Shown here piece after piece: positions 11,760-21,549 of a stretch of DNA of 47,227 nt. Source of the stretch: Byssochlamys sp. IMV 00236 (lineage: Eukaryota > Ascomycota > Eurotiomycetes > Eurotiales > Thermoascaceae); NCBI GenBank assembly GCA_001931875.2, contig MSJH02000617.1, forward strand, positions 1 through 47,227, written 5' to 3'. The stretch's first letter is position 1; each line of letters opens with the position of its first letter. The notes below the pieces were generated by a model. It ran no database searches. It saw nothing but the letters and a program-made list of their open reading frames with translations, and was not told the origin of the DNA. Position numbers and translations under genes: made by a program.

Positions 11760-13680
11760 ACTAATTCTTACTCTTTCTAAAGAAAATTATAAAAAATAGT
11801 TTATTTATATAAAAAAATAGCTTATTAGTAAAAACTATTAGAATATTATTAAATACTAATAATAAGATAGTAACTTATTATAGGAGAAAAATAATATAAT
11901 AGTATAATACTAGATTATAAGATATTTATTTAAGAATAATTAAGATAAATATATTAAAGATACTACTGCTAAAGTATTATAAAATTACCTTAAGAGATAA
12001 TATAAGAAGACTTAGCCTACTTAATAACGCTAACTTATTTAATTATCTATTAATTTTAAAATAATACCTAAATAGACTATTATTAATATATAGAGATAAT
12101 TATAATAAATAGAAAAGAAAATAGTAGCTTATAATAGTACTATATTTTCCTTAGCTAAACTTAAAGCTAAGATTTAATACTTACTCTTTAATTTATAAGT
12201 TTATAAAGATAAGATCTTAAATATATTTAATAAATAGATAAATATTTCTATAATATGTTTAATTACTAATAATAATAATAGGTCTTATTTTAATATATTT
12301 ATAATTCTTAAGATTAAGCTAAAAATAGCTTAACTTTTCTTATTTTTATAATAAGCTATTAGAAGTATATAAACTTAAATAATATATTATTTCTATTATT
12401 TATATTATTAATAGTATTATTTTATTAAGCAGAATTATTATTCTACTATTTAATTATATTATTCTTTTATCTTTATATTTCCTTATTTAAATATATTCTT
12501 AAGTCTTATAATTTACTAAGTTAATATAAAATCTCTTTATTTTACTTAGCTAATTAAGTTATAGCCTTATTAAATTTAATTATTTCTTTTATTATTCTTA
12601 TTAAAAGAGTATTTATAGTTATTAATTTATTATTATTTAATAGTTTAGCATTTATATTATTACTTATATTATTATTTAATTTAAGTAATAATAAAATTAA
12701 GTTTCTTAATAGTAGTTAACTAATACTAAAAATAAAGAGATAAAAGTTTATACTTAATTATAATAGCTTTAGTAAGAAATTTAATAGTTTTAATAAGAAT
12801 TCTAGTAAATATCTCTCTCTTATAAAAGGTTAGCTTTATTAAGAGAAAGAAAGGTTCTTAATAAAGGAGGAGAGATCTTTAAGAAGAGAAAAGGAGTTTT
12901 TAATAAGTTTAATAGGGGGAAATAATACTTAACTACCTATATATAATAATAATACTCTAGAATATATATACTCTAATAGATTTAAAGGCTTAACTATACC
13001 TTTATATCTAAATATATTAATATATCCTTTTTATTAGAATAAGAAGGTAAGATTACTTAATAAATCCCTTACTATTTTATAGAAAGTACTTACTGCCTAG
13101 TTAAGAATTAACTAGTTAATTATCTATTTTATAAGATAAGAGAAAGAGCCTATTTTTAGTAGTCCTTCTCTTAGCAATACTATATTTATAGTAAAAATAG
13201 CTAATATTAATAGTATTCTTAGAGTAAGGTAAAAGGTAATAATAAAATTAATAAGCAATAGAATATACTAGGGAAATTAATCTTTATAGCTTAATAGTCT
13301 ATTATCTTACCTAAAGGCAGTAAATTAAAATATAGTTAAGATAAGGGAGTTTAAGAAAGAGAGTAAATAAATTACTACTATATTTTAATTTTAATATAAT
13401 ATAATATAATAATAGAACTTATTATAGTATTATAATAATAAACTTACTTAAAACTTAAGCTAATAAAATAATAAATAAAGCAATAGATAAAATAATAGAA
13501 TATATTAATTACTTATACTTAGGCGAGATAATAAGGCTAAACTAGACTTAAGATATACTACTACTTATAAGGCATTATAGAAGTATAAGAAAGTTAAATT
13601 CCAAGTTTTATAGCTAGCTAAGATGTAATATATACTTAGTTCCCCGGTAGAATAAAGGCGGTATAGCCTACTATACTATA
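11760..13680 (+). pseudogene. Copia gag-protease region, degenerate
   Basis: The gag begins near 11,770 with KENYKK-FIYIKK-L (11,781-11,820), matching the Copia gag pattern L-x-G-x-N-Y-x-x-W. An NYLKRQYKKT-like block follows near 11,985-12,020, as in the gag core. Near 13,130-13,330 a block SSPSLSNTIFIVKIANINSI reads like the Copia aspartic protease/pre-integrase region, followed by NSLLSYLKAVN. Stops are frequent. The protease part resembles a different Copia lineage from the minus-strand copy at 21.5-24.6 kb, so the element could be a mosaic or contain a nested fragment. No integrase or RT motif was recognised downstream. Confidence 0.5.
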
Positions 13681-13690
13681 TTTATACCTT

Positions 13691-14651
13691 TTATTTATAA
13701 TAAGAATTAAATAATATATTATTAAATAAAACTATTAGTAAAAATTAATTAAAGAGCTTTACTTCTAGATTTAATAAAGCTATTAAATTTTTAAATAGAG
13801 AAAATAATACCTTTAAGATAAATAATACTATTAAAGTAAATTATATATCTAATAAAGAGTAAGAAGAAGATAAAGTTAAATTAAGTAATATAAACGCTAA
13901 AGTCTTAATAGAAAATTAAATTTTACTTAAATAAAATATAGCTATAGTTATTAATTTAAATTATTTTAATTAATAAGGCTATTTAATTAGCTAAATATAT
14001 ATAATAGAAGTTACTCTTATATAGAAATTTATTTTAAGTAGTAAATTTCTACATAGTAAATTTAATATCTCTCTATATTTTAAGTTCTTTTTTTTCTATT
14101 TTTATCTTCTTTAAACTTTTAGCTAATTATTTTATTATACTTATTATTATTATTATTTTAAAGAGTTATTATTTACTTAATTATTATTAAATAAAATATT
14201 TATTAAAATAACTTTTTACTCTTTATTATTTTAAAAAAACTATAATTAACTTTAGCTTTAATTAAAGATAATAAGAGAAAGTTAAAATCTCCTTATTTTA
14301 TTAATAAGTAAACTTTCTTTTTTTTATTATTAAGCTATTTCTTCTATTTTTCTTTTATTTTTACCTTATTTTATCTCTATAAATATATTATATTATTAAA
14401 TTATACTTTATCTTATTATATTAGCTTTTATATTAATTAGCTAAAATAATATTTTAATAATTAATAGTATTTAATTCTCTTTCTTATAAGAAGCTATTAG
14501 TTTTATTAATTAATAGCTTATTACTCTTTATTATAGCTATTAACTTTAGCTAATTATTATATTTTACTAAAACTATAAAGTAATTAATAATCTCTTTATA
14601 TAACTTTAAAAGTATATTAAGTTATTTTAAGCTTACTTATATTTTATTAGG
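13691..14651. other. Unassigned A+T-rich flank of the MULE
   Basis: A+T-only sequence. The plus strand from about 13,700 to 14,060 gives a Lys/Asn-rich reading if stops are Gln, without recognisable motifs. An inverted repeat tagaaattta...taaatttcta lies at about 14,019-14,052. It may be the continuation of the Copia element or a separate insertion. No RNA gene or terminal repeat was found. Confidence 0.3.
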
Positions 14652-14745
14652 GGCATACACCTCGGCCCAGCCGGGGCCGAGCTCAGCCCACCCTAGGAGC
14701 TCAGCCCACCCTAGAGCTTATTCTTGGCTAGGTTGAGCTCAACCC
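14652..14745 (+). repeat. MULE left terminal inverted repeat
   Basis: Aligns without gaps to the reverse complement of 21,486 downwards for about 40 bases (CTCGGCCCAGCC, GAGCTCAGCCCACC) and then more loosely. It contains repeats of GAGCTCAGCCCACC near 14,679, 14,697 and 14,735 (the last as GAGCTCAACCCACC), plus AGCCCACC near 14,807. Such subterminal repeats are typical transposase-binding sites. Confidence 0.8.
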
Positions 14746-15040
14746 ACCTTACACACGGATCAAGTATAAGCTCGGCATAAGCCGATTGCGTAATTAACAT
14801 AAGGTTAGCCCACCTAAGGATTAATAATAATATTCACACAATAAAACTCTTTAGAATTTGCAACGTGTATATATACAATAGCTAATATAAAGCTAAGTAC
14901 TATTACTTTTTCCCCAAATACCTAAAAATGGCCGAGAACCAAGTAACTATGACTGATAGCCAAGTCGATAGCATTCTTAGTTAATAGCTGCACAATATTC
15001 CTGTCCGGGTATGTTAACATAATTCTCATAGAGGCCTAGC

Positions 15041-15066
15041 AGACGCTAAGCATATGCTCAGCGTCT
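15041..15066. repeat. 26-bp near-perfect palindrome at start of transposase gene
   Basis: The palindrome AGCATATGCT (15,049-15,058) is flanked by AGACGCT on the left and AGCGTCT on the right, giving arms of 12 of 13 paired bases. It is the longest version of the element's recurring palindrome and could extrude as a hairpin. It lies between the first ATG and the start of the long open frame. Confidence 0.85.
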
Positions 15067-18000
15067 ATTGTGTTCAGACTAGACGCTAACTCACTACAGA
15101 GCGAACTTATGCAGAACTGTGACCTTTATAAAGCACACCTGAACCAGTTCGAGGACATAATAAGCGATTAAAGTAGTGTCTATTCCCATACAGAAAGCGA
15201 AGATAAAAAATTTGAGATATATCCTAAATTTCCTCTTTGTATAGGACTTAATTAGGTATATTCTTTTTGTATAAGTTCTAGCGGGGCATATGCTAAGCAT
15301 ATCTAGGAGGCTATTTCTCTTATAGGCATCGTTATTAGCTGCAGTAGTATCTCTGAGATTACAGTTAATAATATTCAGGATAAGTTATCTATTCTTAAAT
15401 ATCCAACAACTTATTTTAGTAGTATCTTATATTTTATCTACTAAAAGAATTCTTTGCCTTATAACTGTTCTAGTACAAATATCTGTTAAATGTTTCGACA
15501 ACTTTCATCAAAGGTATATCTATATCTTATCTTGAGCAGATGTTTAATATATTGTAAGCATATGCTAAGTATAGCTTAGATCTAGTTTGGGCTCTATGCT
15601 TAAGGCGATTATAAGACCCCATCTCTCCCACTTCTTCAAAAGGATAAAAAGGATAAAATTTAAAGCAAGGTATACTATCAGGCATATAAATGCAGCGGTA
15701 TTAAACATTGCGAGTATATGCCAGAGCATATGCTCAGATGACGCTATAAATATAGCTACATTAAACCGAATATCTTTAAAATGCTTCATAAAGAAGCAGG
15801 CCATACATCTGATACTACTTCTGCTAGTAAATTTCTTAAAAGAGAAACTGAAAATTAGTATAATAGATTTCTTTGTTTTTAGAATTGATAATCAGCAGGG
15901 CATTATTTTCATCCAGAAAGTAAAATATAGGTATGCTTAAATTAAACTCCGGTAATCTTTAAACGGCATGAAGTAAGTTTAACTCTATATTTAATCTCGG
16001 CATATGCTAAACATATCCTTAGCCACCGGTTACCTTTATTGGTTGCCCGTTAGCAAGTGATTTCGAATTATAGCATATTGCACAAGCTATCTCTATATAT
16101 ATAGTTCGAATTTATATGCCTTATCTGCATATTTTAGTAGCTTATGGGATATATGGTACTAATACTCCTATTTAATCTACTTGTACCTATATTAACTATG
16201 CTACTTTAAGGCGCATAATTTGTGGTAGGTATTTGCTCCGTATATATTAGGCATATGCTGACTATAGGTCTAGGATTTAATTATCCTTAAGGTGTATCCA
16301 AAGTCCTACACAAAGAATGTAATGCTTTAATTAATATTTTTATTCCTTGTAATTGGGATCGTTTTCCTTTTATCCTTCTTGTTTGTTGAGAAGATTATAT
16401 ACATTTTCCTCTATTACTAACTAAGTTGAGTTAAGATTTTGCTTAAGAACTTACAGATCTAATTAACCAAGGAGATATTCTTACTATAACTGCGTATATG
16501 TTATATATACCTTAAGCCTGCGTTCTGCATATGCTGACCAGATATTTATAGACAAATTCTTAATATCTCCCGAAGTATATGCGTTTAAGCAAAAGTATTA
16601 AGGTTAAGCTCTAAATTCAATTAGAGCTTCTTTAAATATTAAGGATAAAATTGCTTATTTAATTTGAAAATAAAAACTTCTGCAATACTTATTTAGTTCA
16701 GATATTGCCGGTTAGAATCTATTCTTACTATATGTTTTGCATATATTAATACTATATAGGGGTTATGCGAGAGTATAAGTTTAACTAATGTAGAGAAAGT
16801 GATAAATAATAGATTTGCGCAGTTAATATTAGTAAAACTGGAGAATATATTATTATTTGTTATATAAATGCTTAAGTAAAAGCATTTATAAAAGCTAAAT
16901 ATCTTGAAATAGATTTAGCTTATAAGATAATACTTAGAAATATAAATGTCTTTTCGATCTCAAGCTGGAATTCCGAAGCTAGATATATATTTAACTTCTC
17001 CTTATTATGCGTTTAGCATATGCTGACTTTATATTAGGGATTAATACCTATTATTATGCTTTTGTCTCTCTATAAACTTATTATATATATTTTCGAATAT
17101 TTGAATTACTATTTCAAATATTATTACGAGCTATATGTTAATATATTTAATGGGCATATATTTTGAATAGAGAAGGGATACGGACTGTTACTATAGATAT
17201 ATATAAGAAATAAGTATCTGGTTAGTATTATCTTAATAGATGCAGAGTATATACTAAATATATTTAGGCTTTGGTAACTACTTATATTCTATTTATCCTT
17301 CCCTTGACTGGCAAGAATATTTTAAGCATATACTTATCTTCTGTTAAACATATGTTGAACGCAATTTCTGCAAGAAGTTTAAAAGATCTTATCCCCTTAT
17401 CTATCGACTGAAATATCTATAGGATCTATATTTTTACTAAGAAATCCTTCAAACTATATACTAATAGGATGAGGAATATCTAGATACTAAAAAATGGCTT
17501 TAAAGTAAAATAAAACTATAGATTCTTGCTGTATTATTACGGGAAATATTAAAAATCCCTTTTAAATAGTGGAGTTATGCTTAAAAGCATATTAGATTAT
17601 CTGAAAGTAGTTACTTCTAAGATAATTATAATGTAGGGAGAAACCTATCTTTACTGGGGGCTATTTAATAGTACGTCTATACTTAATATATGCTTAGTAT
17701 CTGTCTAGCATAGATTGAATATTAATAAGGCTAATTTGTATTTAGTCTACAATAATATATAGAAGATATTACTGAATAATAAGAGCTTTTTAGCTATAGT
17801 ATTAATAATACATAGCGAAACTATAGTAATACTATGCAAATCTCCCAACAGATGCAGAGAAATAGTAAGATAAAAGTTTAATATACCTTTAAACATATGC
17901 TGAATATATCTTTTAGACCAACGGAATTGAAGAGCTGCTAATTATTGAATAAATCGATCTTATTTACCATTTAATCCTAATAATCCCTATAATATATCTT

Positions 18001-18112
18001 TAGATAATGGTAATAATCGATCTTCTAATGAAGATACTGATTTTGAGGTTGTTTTAATATCCTCATCTAAACCTTCTGCTGAACATATACCGGCTAGAGA
18101 TAAAACATCTAC

Positions 18113-18930
18113 AGAGCATATGTTAAGCAGAGGTTGAGGAAGAGGTCGACCTAGAGGTTCCGGTCGTCGTCAGAGCCAGGTTCAATCTAGGACTAAGTAG
18201 ACTGAGCCAAGCTCTGAAGAATCAGACTTGGATTATCATTCTCGACATAGATTAAGTGCAGAGCATATGCCGAACAGAGGTTGAGGAAGAGGTTAAGGAA
18301 GGGATCGACCTAGAGGTTCTGGTCGTTATTAGAGCTAGGTTTAATCTAGGACTAAGCGGACTGAGCCAAGCTCTAAAGAATTAGACTCAGATTGTTATTT
18401 TTAACGCAGATTAAGTGCAGAGCATATGCTAAACAGAGGTTAAGGAAAGGGTTAACCTAGAGGTTCCAGTTATCGTCAGAGCTAGGTTTAATCTAAGACT
18501 AAGCAGACTGAGCTAAGCTCTGAAGAATCAGACTCAGATCATCATTCTTAATATAGATTAAGTGCAGAGTATATGTTGAATAGAGGTTAAGGAAGGGGTT
18601 AACCTAGAAGTTCTAGTTGTCGTTAGAGCTAGGTTTAATCTAGAACTAAGCGGACTGAGCTAAGCTCTAAAAAATTAGACTCAGATTGTTATTCTTAACG
18701 CAGATTAAGTATAAAGCATATACTGAACAGAGGTCAAGGAAGAGGTTAATTTAGAGGTTCTAGTTGTTATCAGAGCTAGGTTTAATCTAGGATTAAGCAG
18801 ACTGAGCTAAGCTCTGAAGAATTAGACTCAGATTACATTTCTCAACACAGATTAAATAAAGAGCATATACTAAACAGAGGTCAAGGAAGGGGTAAATCTA
18901 GAGGTTCCAGTCATATTTGAGGCCAGGTTT
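18113..18930 (+). repeat. Tandem repeat, about 147 bp (49 codons), encoding AT-hook-like units
   Basis: About five and a half in-frame units in the transposase tail, starting near 18,113, 18,261, 18,418, 18,563, 18,710 and 18,857. Each begins with the MULE palindrome (GAGCATATGC or decayed) and encodes AEHML-NRG-GRG, then RPRGSGRR-like basic sequence, then QSRTK-TEPSSEESDSD and HRLS. GRGRPRGSGR resembles an AT-hook, a minor-groove DNA-binding motif. Unit two has an extra GRG insertion. Copies differ mainly by C/T and G/A changes. Confidence 0.85.
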
Positions 18931-19348
18931 AATTTAATACTGTCCTAATACCTGAAAGGGTTCAAACCCCTTTATTAGATTCAAATAGCTCTGCTAGTTC
19001 TAATCTAGAGTATATATTAACTCTATATCCGGTATATATTGTCCAGGAGTTAAGTACAGATTCTAGATAGAATAGAGCTTATATATACTATAGCAGAGGA
19101 CTCTTATTAGAAGAAATAGCAGAGACTGATTTTGCTATTTAATTAAGAGAAATAATAGAGTAAAGGCAATAAGAATTTAAGTAAGAAAGAGAAGGATTAT
19201 TACAGCAGTTTATACAATAAATATATATATCTATATAGCTATAGTTATATAGTAAATATATATATATATTTCCTTTTCCCCTATAATAAGAATAAATAAA
19301 AAAATAAAGAATATTGTATTGCAATTATTTAAAGATACAGAAAAATAG

Positions 19349-19444
19349 TCTTTAAGTATAAGAACTTAGCATTGAACCGAAGTTCGGCATTAACAATCTT
19401 TAAGCATAAGAGCTTAGTATTAAACTGAAGTTTAGTATTAAGTA
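19349..19444 (+). repeat. 48-bp tandem duplication near the transposase C terminus
   Basis: Two copies starting at 19,349 and 19,397, each with tctttaagYataagaRctta and an inverted-looking gaaccgaagttcggc in the first copy. The period of 48 keeps frame and encodes two 16-residue units of the type LQ-QELSIEPKFGIN, leading straight into the open C-terminal frame at 19,446. Confidence 0.7.
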
Positions 19445-19652
19445 TATGCTCAGGGGAGAGCTAGGCTTAAATATCTATATATTTAAGGCCTCTGAAAACT
19501 CATCCTCAGAAGAGGAGATTATAACTTATAGATATAAACTTAGTATATACTTTATATATAGAAGGGAAGAACTTACTAATAGACTTAGCACTGCGGCTAT
19601 TAATACTATAAGAATATCTATAGCCACAACTATAAGTATAGCTATGCTTTAA

Positions 19653-21389
19653 TTTAGTCGGTGTTTTCTTATTAGTAGTATATCTATTTATATATTTATT
19701 ATAAGATATAGACTGTCCGCGCTTTAATAGAGTTAAGGCAGGATTTATATTATAACCTAGTTTAGTATATGTGCAGGATAAATTAGAAGGCTATTTATTA
19801 TTATTTCTATTATTGTCATCTTGTAGTAGTAGAATATTTCTAGTCTATATAAGGTCAGCATATATATAATACAGGTAGGGGTATACTTACTACACATTTG
19901 CGAGATAGGGTTAATAAAGGTACAGGATGCTAGAATAAAGGCTGAGATTAGTTAAAGTTAATATTGGGCATATGCCAAATATATCTAAAAAGCCTGCTAA
20001 GAGTTATAAGTTATATATAAATAATAATATAAATGGCAATATAAATGGCAAAGAAGATAGTATATAGATCTTATTTATATATTAATATATGCTAAACTTA
20101 TTCTCTAATAAAACTAGCTCCTGTAGCTATTTCTAAACTTATTATTAGCGCGAGCTACTTCTTTGCAGGATATAGTAATACCCTTAATTAGCATGCTTTC
20201 TGCACTAGAAGAAATATTAGCTTAATATAAGCTCTGCATATGCCTAAGACTTATTATAGTTTATAAATAAAGTTAGTATCTTACTATTTGCTGAGCAAAG
20301 TATATTTAATTAGTATATTATATATTATTAGCGTGGCTTTAATATATACGGAATAAATCTTAAACTTATTACAGCCTAATTATCTTTTTATTTGCAATTA
20401 TATTATTAATTTCTGTATTACAGTTCGATGCTATAGCAGATTAGCATATATTTAGTATATGCTAAGGATAATAATATACTCGCCCCCGGGTATGCGGTCC
20501 TTATATAGTGTTATAACTTCAATTATCAATATATTATATATATATAGAACTTGTATTAGATTTATAGCGGGCTGCGAATTAATAATCTTACCGCATATAA
20601 GCGGGCTATCTATATTTATTTATACCCAGTAACTGTAGAAGCTCAGCATATACTTAATTAATTTTAAAGAAAGGACTTATATATTCCTGTTTATGCTTAA
20701 GATAAAAGACCTAGAGATTAATATGTGGGTATTTTCCTTAGCAATAATCGCAGGCACTATCTATATTTAGCGCGCTTTTAATATATGTGCAATATCTGCT
20801 TACTAAATTTTTTATTTTCTTGCTTAGCTGCAGCATATAAGTCTAGGATCTATATTAGATTTAGGTTAGGAACTAGGCCTATTTTTATTTAATATATGCT
20901 TAATATTAAGCAGAGATATACTTACTATAGTAATATCTATAGTTTATCGGATTACTTGCTGACAAAATTATATTACAGATAAGGAGTTCCTTTAAATATA
21001 GCGGTATTTTTATGGTTATACAGCAATAATATAAGAGGGTAAACTGTAGTACTATAGAGGCAGGGTAAAGGCGTTATTAGGAAGGTTAAAGATAATATAA
21101 ATAATATAAACTTTTATATAACAAGATTTTAATATTGTTTTAGCATATGCTCAATAACCGCCTTTATATATACTGCCTTAGTAAACTGCGCAGAATAATA
21201 TTAGTTCTAGCTCCCTATATATATCCTAGCGTTGTTCTAACCTACGCTTAGCATATATTATAATATAGCACAGAGCATATGCTATATATAGTTTCTGACA
21301 AATATAGTTTACTACAACATAATATAAAAACTTTATTGTGAGTTATATAAACTGTGCATATACTAAGCCCACCCAAACGCTATACTGAA
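19653..21389. other. Non-coding right part of the MULE
   Basis: No coherent reading frame on either strand. It contains at least four exact and several decayed GCATATGC palindromes, a small G+C patch (cgcccccgggtatgcgg near 20,480), and AAGCCCACCC at 21,366 just inside the right inverted repeat. It may hold terminator and subterminal transposase-binding sequence; nothing was specifically recognised. Confidence 0.5.
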
Positions 21390-21486
21390 ACTAACTTAAT
21401 GTCTGAGCTGAACCTAGATTTTTCTTAGGTAGGCTGAGCTTTTCAGGTGGGCTGAGCTCAGCCCTGGCTGGGCCGAGCTATATCCC
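21390..21486 (-). repeat. MULE right terminal inverted repeat
   Basis: Read on the minus strand it begins GGGATATAGCTCGGCCCAGC, then has GAGCTCAGCCCACC and AGCTCAGCCTACC, matching the left end. A further AAGCCCACCC lies inward near 21,366. The shared GCTCAGCCCACC unit is repeated at both ends. Confidence 0.8.
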
Positions 21487-21549
21487 GACTTCTTTACTAT
21501 ATATACTGCTATTATAGTATTTAGTACTTATTCTATATACTTCTCCTAG

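Larger units (their letters stand above)
11167..13690 (+). mobile_element. 5' half of a plus-strand Copia retrotransposon
   Basis: A complete 5' LTR (11,167-11,464) is followed by leader sequence homologous to that of the minus-strand Copia at 24,615, then gag-like and protease-like relics. No reverse transcriptase or 3' LTR is seen before the MULE at 14,652, so the element is truncated or its remainder was moved or lost. The right limit is where coding-like signal becomes unreadable. Confidence 0.65.
14928..19652 (+). pseudogene. MULE-family DDE transposase, degenerate, with long repetitive tail
   Basis: The first ATG is at 14,928 (MAENQVTMTDSQVDS), but the reading frame shifts before 15,103, so the start or a small intron there is uncertain. 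A GTATGT at 15,009 and a CAG at 15,075 are present but do not restore frame. From 15,103 to about 17,260 one frame runs with few stops. It contains a Cys cluster KCSGIKHCEYMPE (15,688-15,724), of the zinc-binding type found before MULE domains, a block VSKVLHKECNALINIFIP ending in a D-Y-I-H-F-P (formerly probably H-x-H) near 16,294-16,410, and the DDE region AKYLEIDLAYK (16,890-16,930) followed by NVFSISSWNSEAR. After a frameshift near 17,265 it reads GNYLYSIYPSLDWQEYF and CQTYVERNFCKK (about 17,345), the C-x-H-x-x-N box of MULEs with His now Tyr. The tail (18,113 on) has AT-hook-like repeats, a coiled-coil-like stretch (19,050-19,230), a 16-residue repeat, and a Ser/Glu-rich end. The last 68 codons are open and end at TAA 19,652. 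Confidence 0.8.
15049..21293. repeat. Dispersed palindrome GCATATGC / AGCATATGCT throughout the MULE
   Basis: Exact AGCATATGCT occurs at 15,049, 15,557, 15,725, 17,015, 18,421, 21,142 and 21,284. Exact GCATATGC with other flanks occurs at 15,286, 16,000, 16,251, 16,527, 18,263, 19,968 (as GGCATATGCC) and 20,236. One-step decayed forms (acatatgct, agtatatgct, agcatatact, acatatgtt) occur at about 17,330, 17,347, 17,893, 18,084, 18,115, 18,560, 19,441, 20,450, 20,644 and 20,888. The common extension is GCATATGCTGA or GCATATGCTAA. Copies lie in the coding region and in the 3' non-coding part, spaced roughly 150-500 bp. I found no exact copy elsewhere in the window. Confidence 0.85.
14652..21486 (+). 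mobile_element. Large Mutator-like element (MULE) with terminal inverted repeats
   Basis: A 6.8-kb DNA transposon bounded by G+C-rich inverted repeats (GG-ATA-A-CTCGGCCCAGCC at each end). It carries one long degenerate plus-strand transposase gene (14,928-19,652) followed by about 1.7 kb of non-coding sequence. Composition is clearly less A+T-biased than the flanks, with many CA and TG dinucleotides left, so it is younger or less affected by RIP. No clear 9-11 bp target duplication is visible: the bases flanking the ends (left tttattag, right gacttctt) do not match, so the ends may be off by some bases or one flank may have been lost. The palindrome GCATATGC recurs from end to end. Confidence 0.8.

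Noticed and set aside
15009..15077. A 69-bp GTATGT...CAG intron at the start of the MULE transposase gene
   Set aside because: Splice-like signals exist, but removing it does not bring the first ATG into frame with the downstream reading, so it was not annotated as an intron.
15094..15300. Minus-strand open frame of 68 codons
   Set aside because: It lies opposite the N-terminal part of the MULE transposase frame, with no motif of its own.
15565..15940. Overlapping open frames of 79 codons (minus) and 117 codons (plus)
   Set aside because: Both are out of frame with the transposase reading that carries the KCSGIKHCEYM cysteine cluster at the same place; neither shows a recognisable domain.
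19139..19324. Minus-strand open frame of 61 codons rich in Tyr and Ile
   Set aside because: Produced by tatata microsatellite-like sequence opposite the transposase coiled-coil region; low complexity.
15049..21293. Regularly recurring palindromes as a CRISPR-like array
   Set aside because: The repeat is only 8-12 bp, spacing is irregular (150-500 bp), copies lie in coding sequence, and the context is a eukaryotic transposon.
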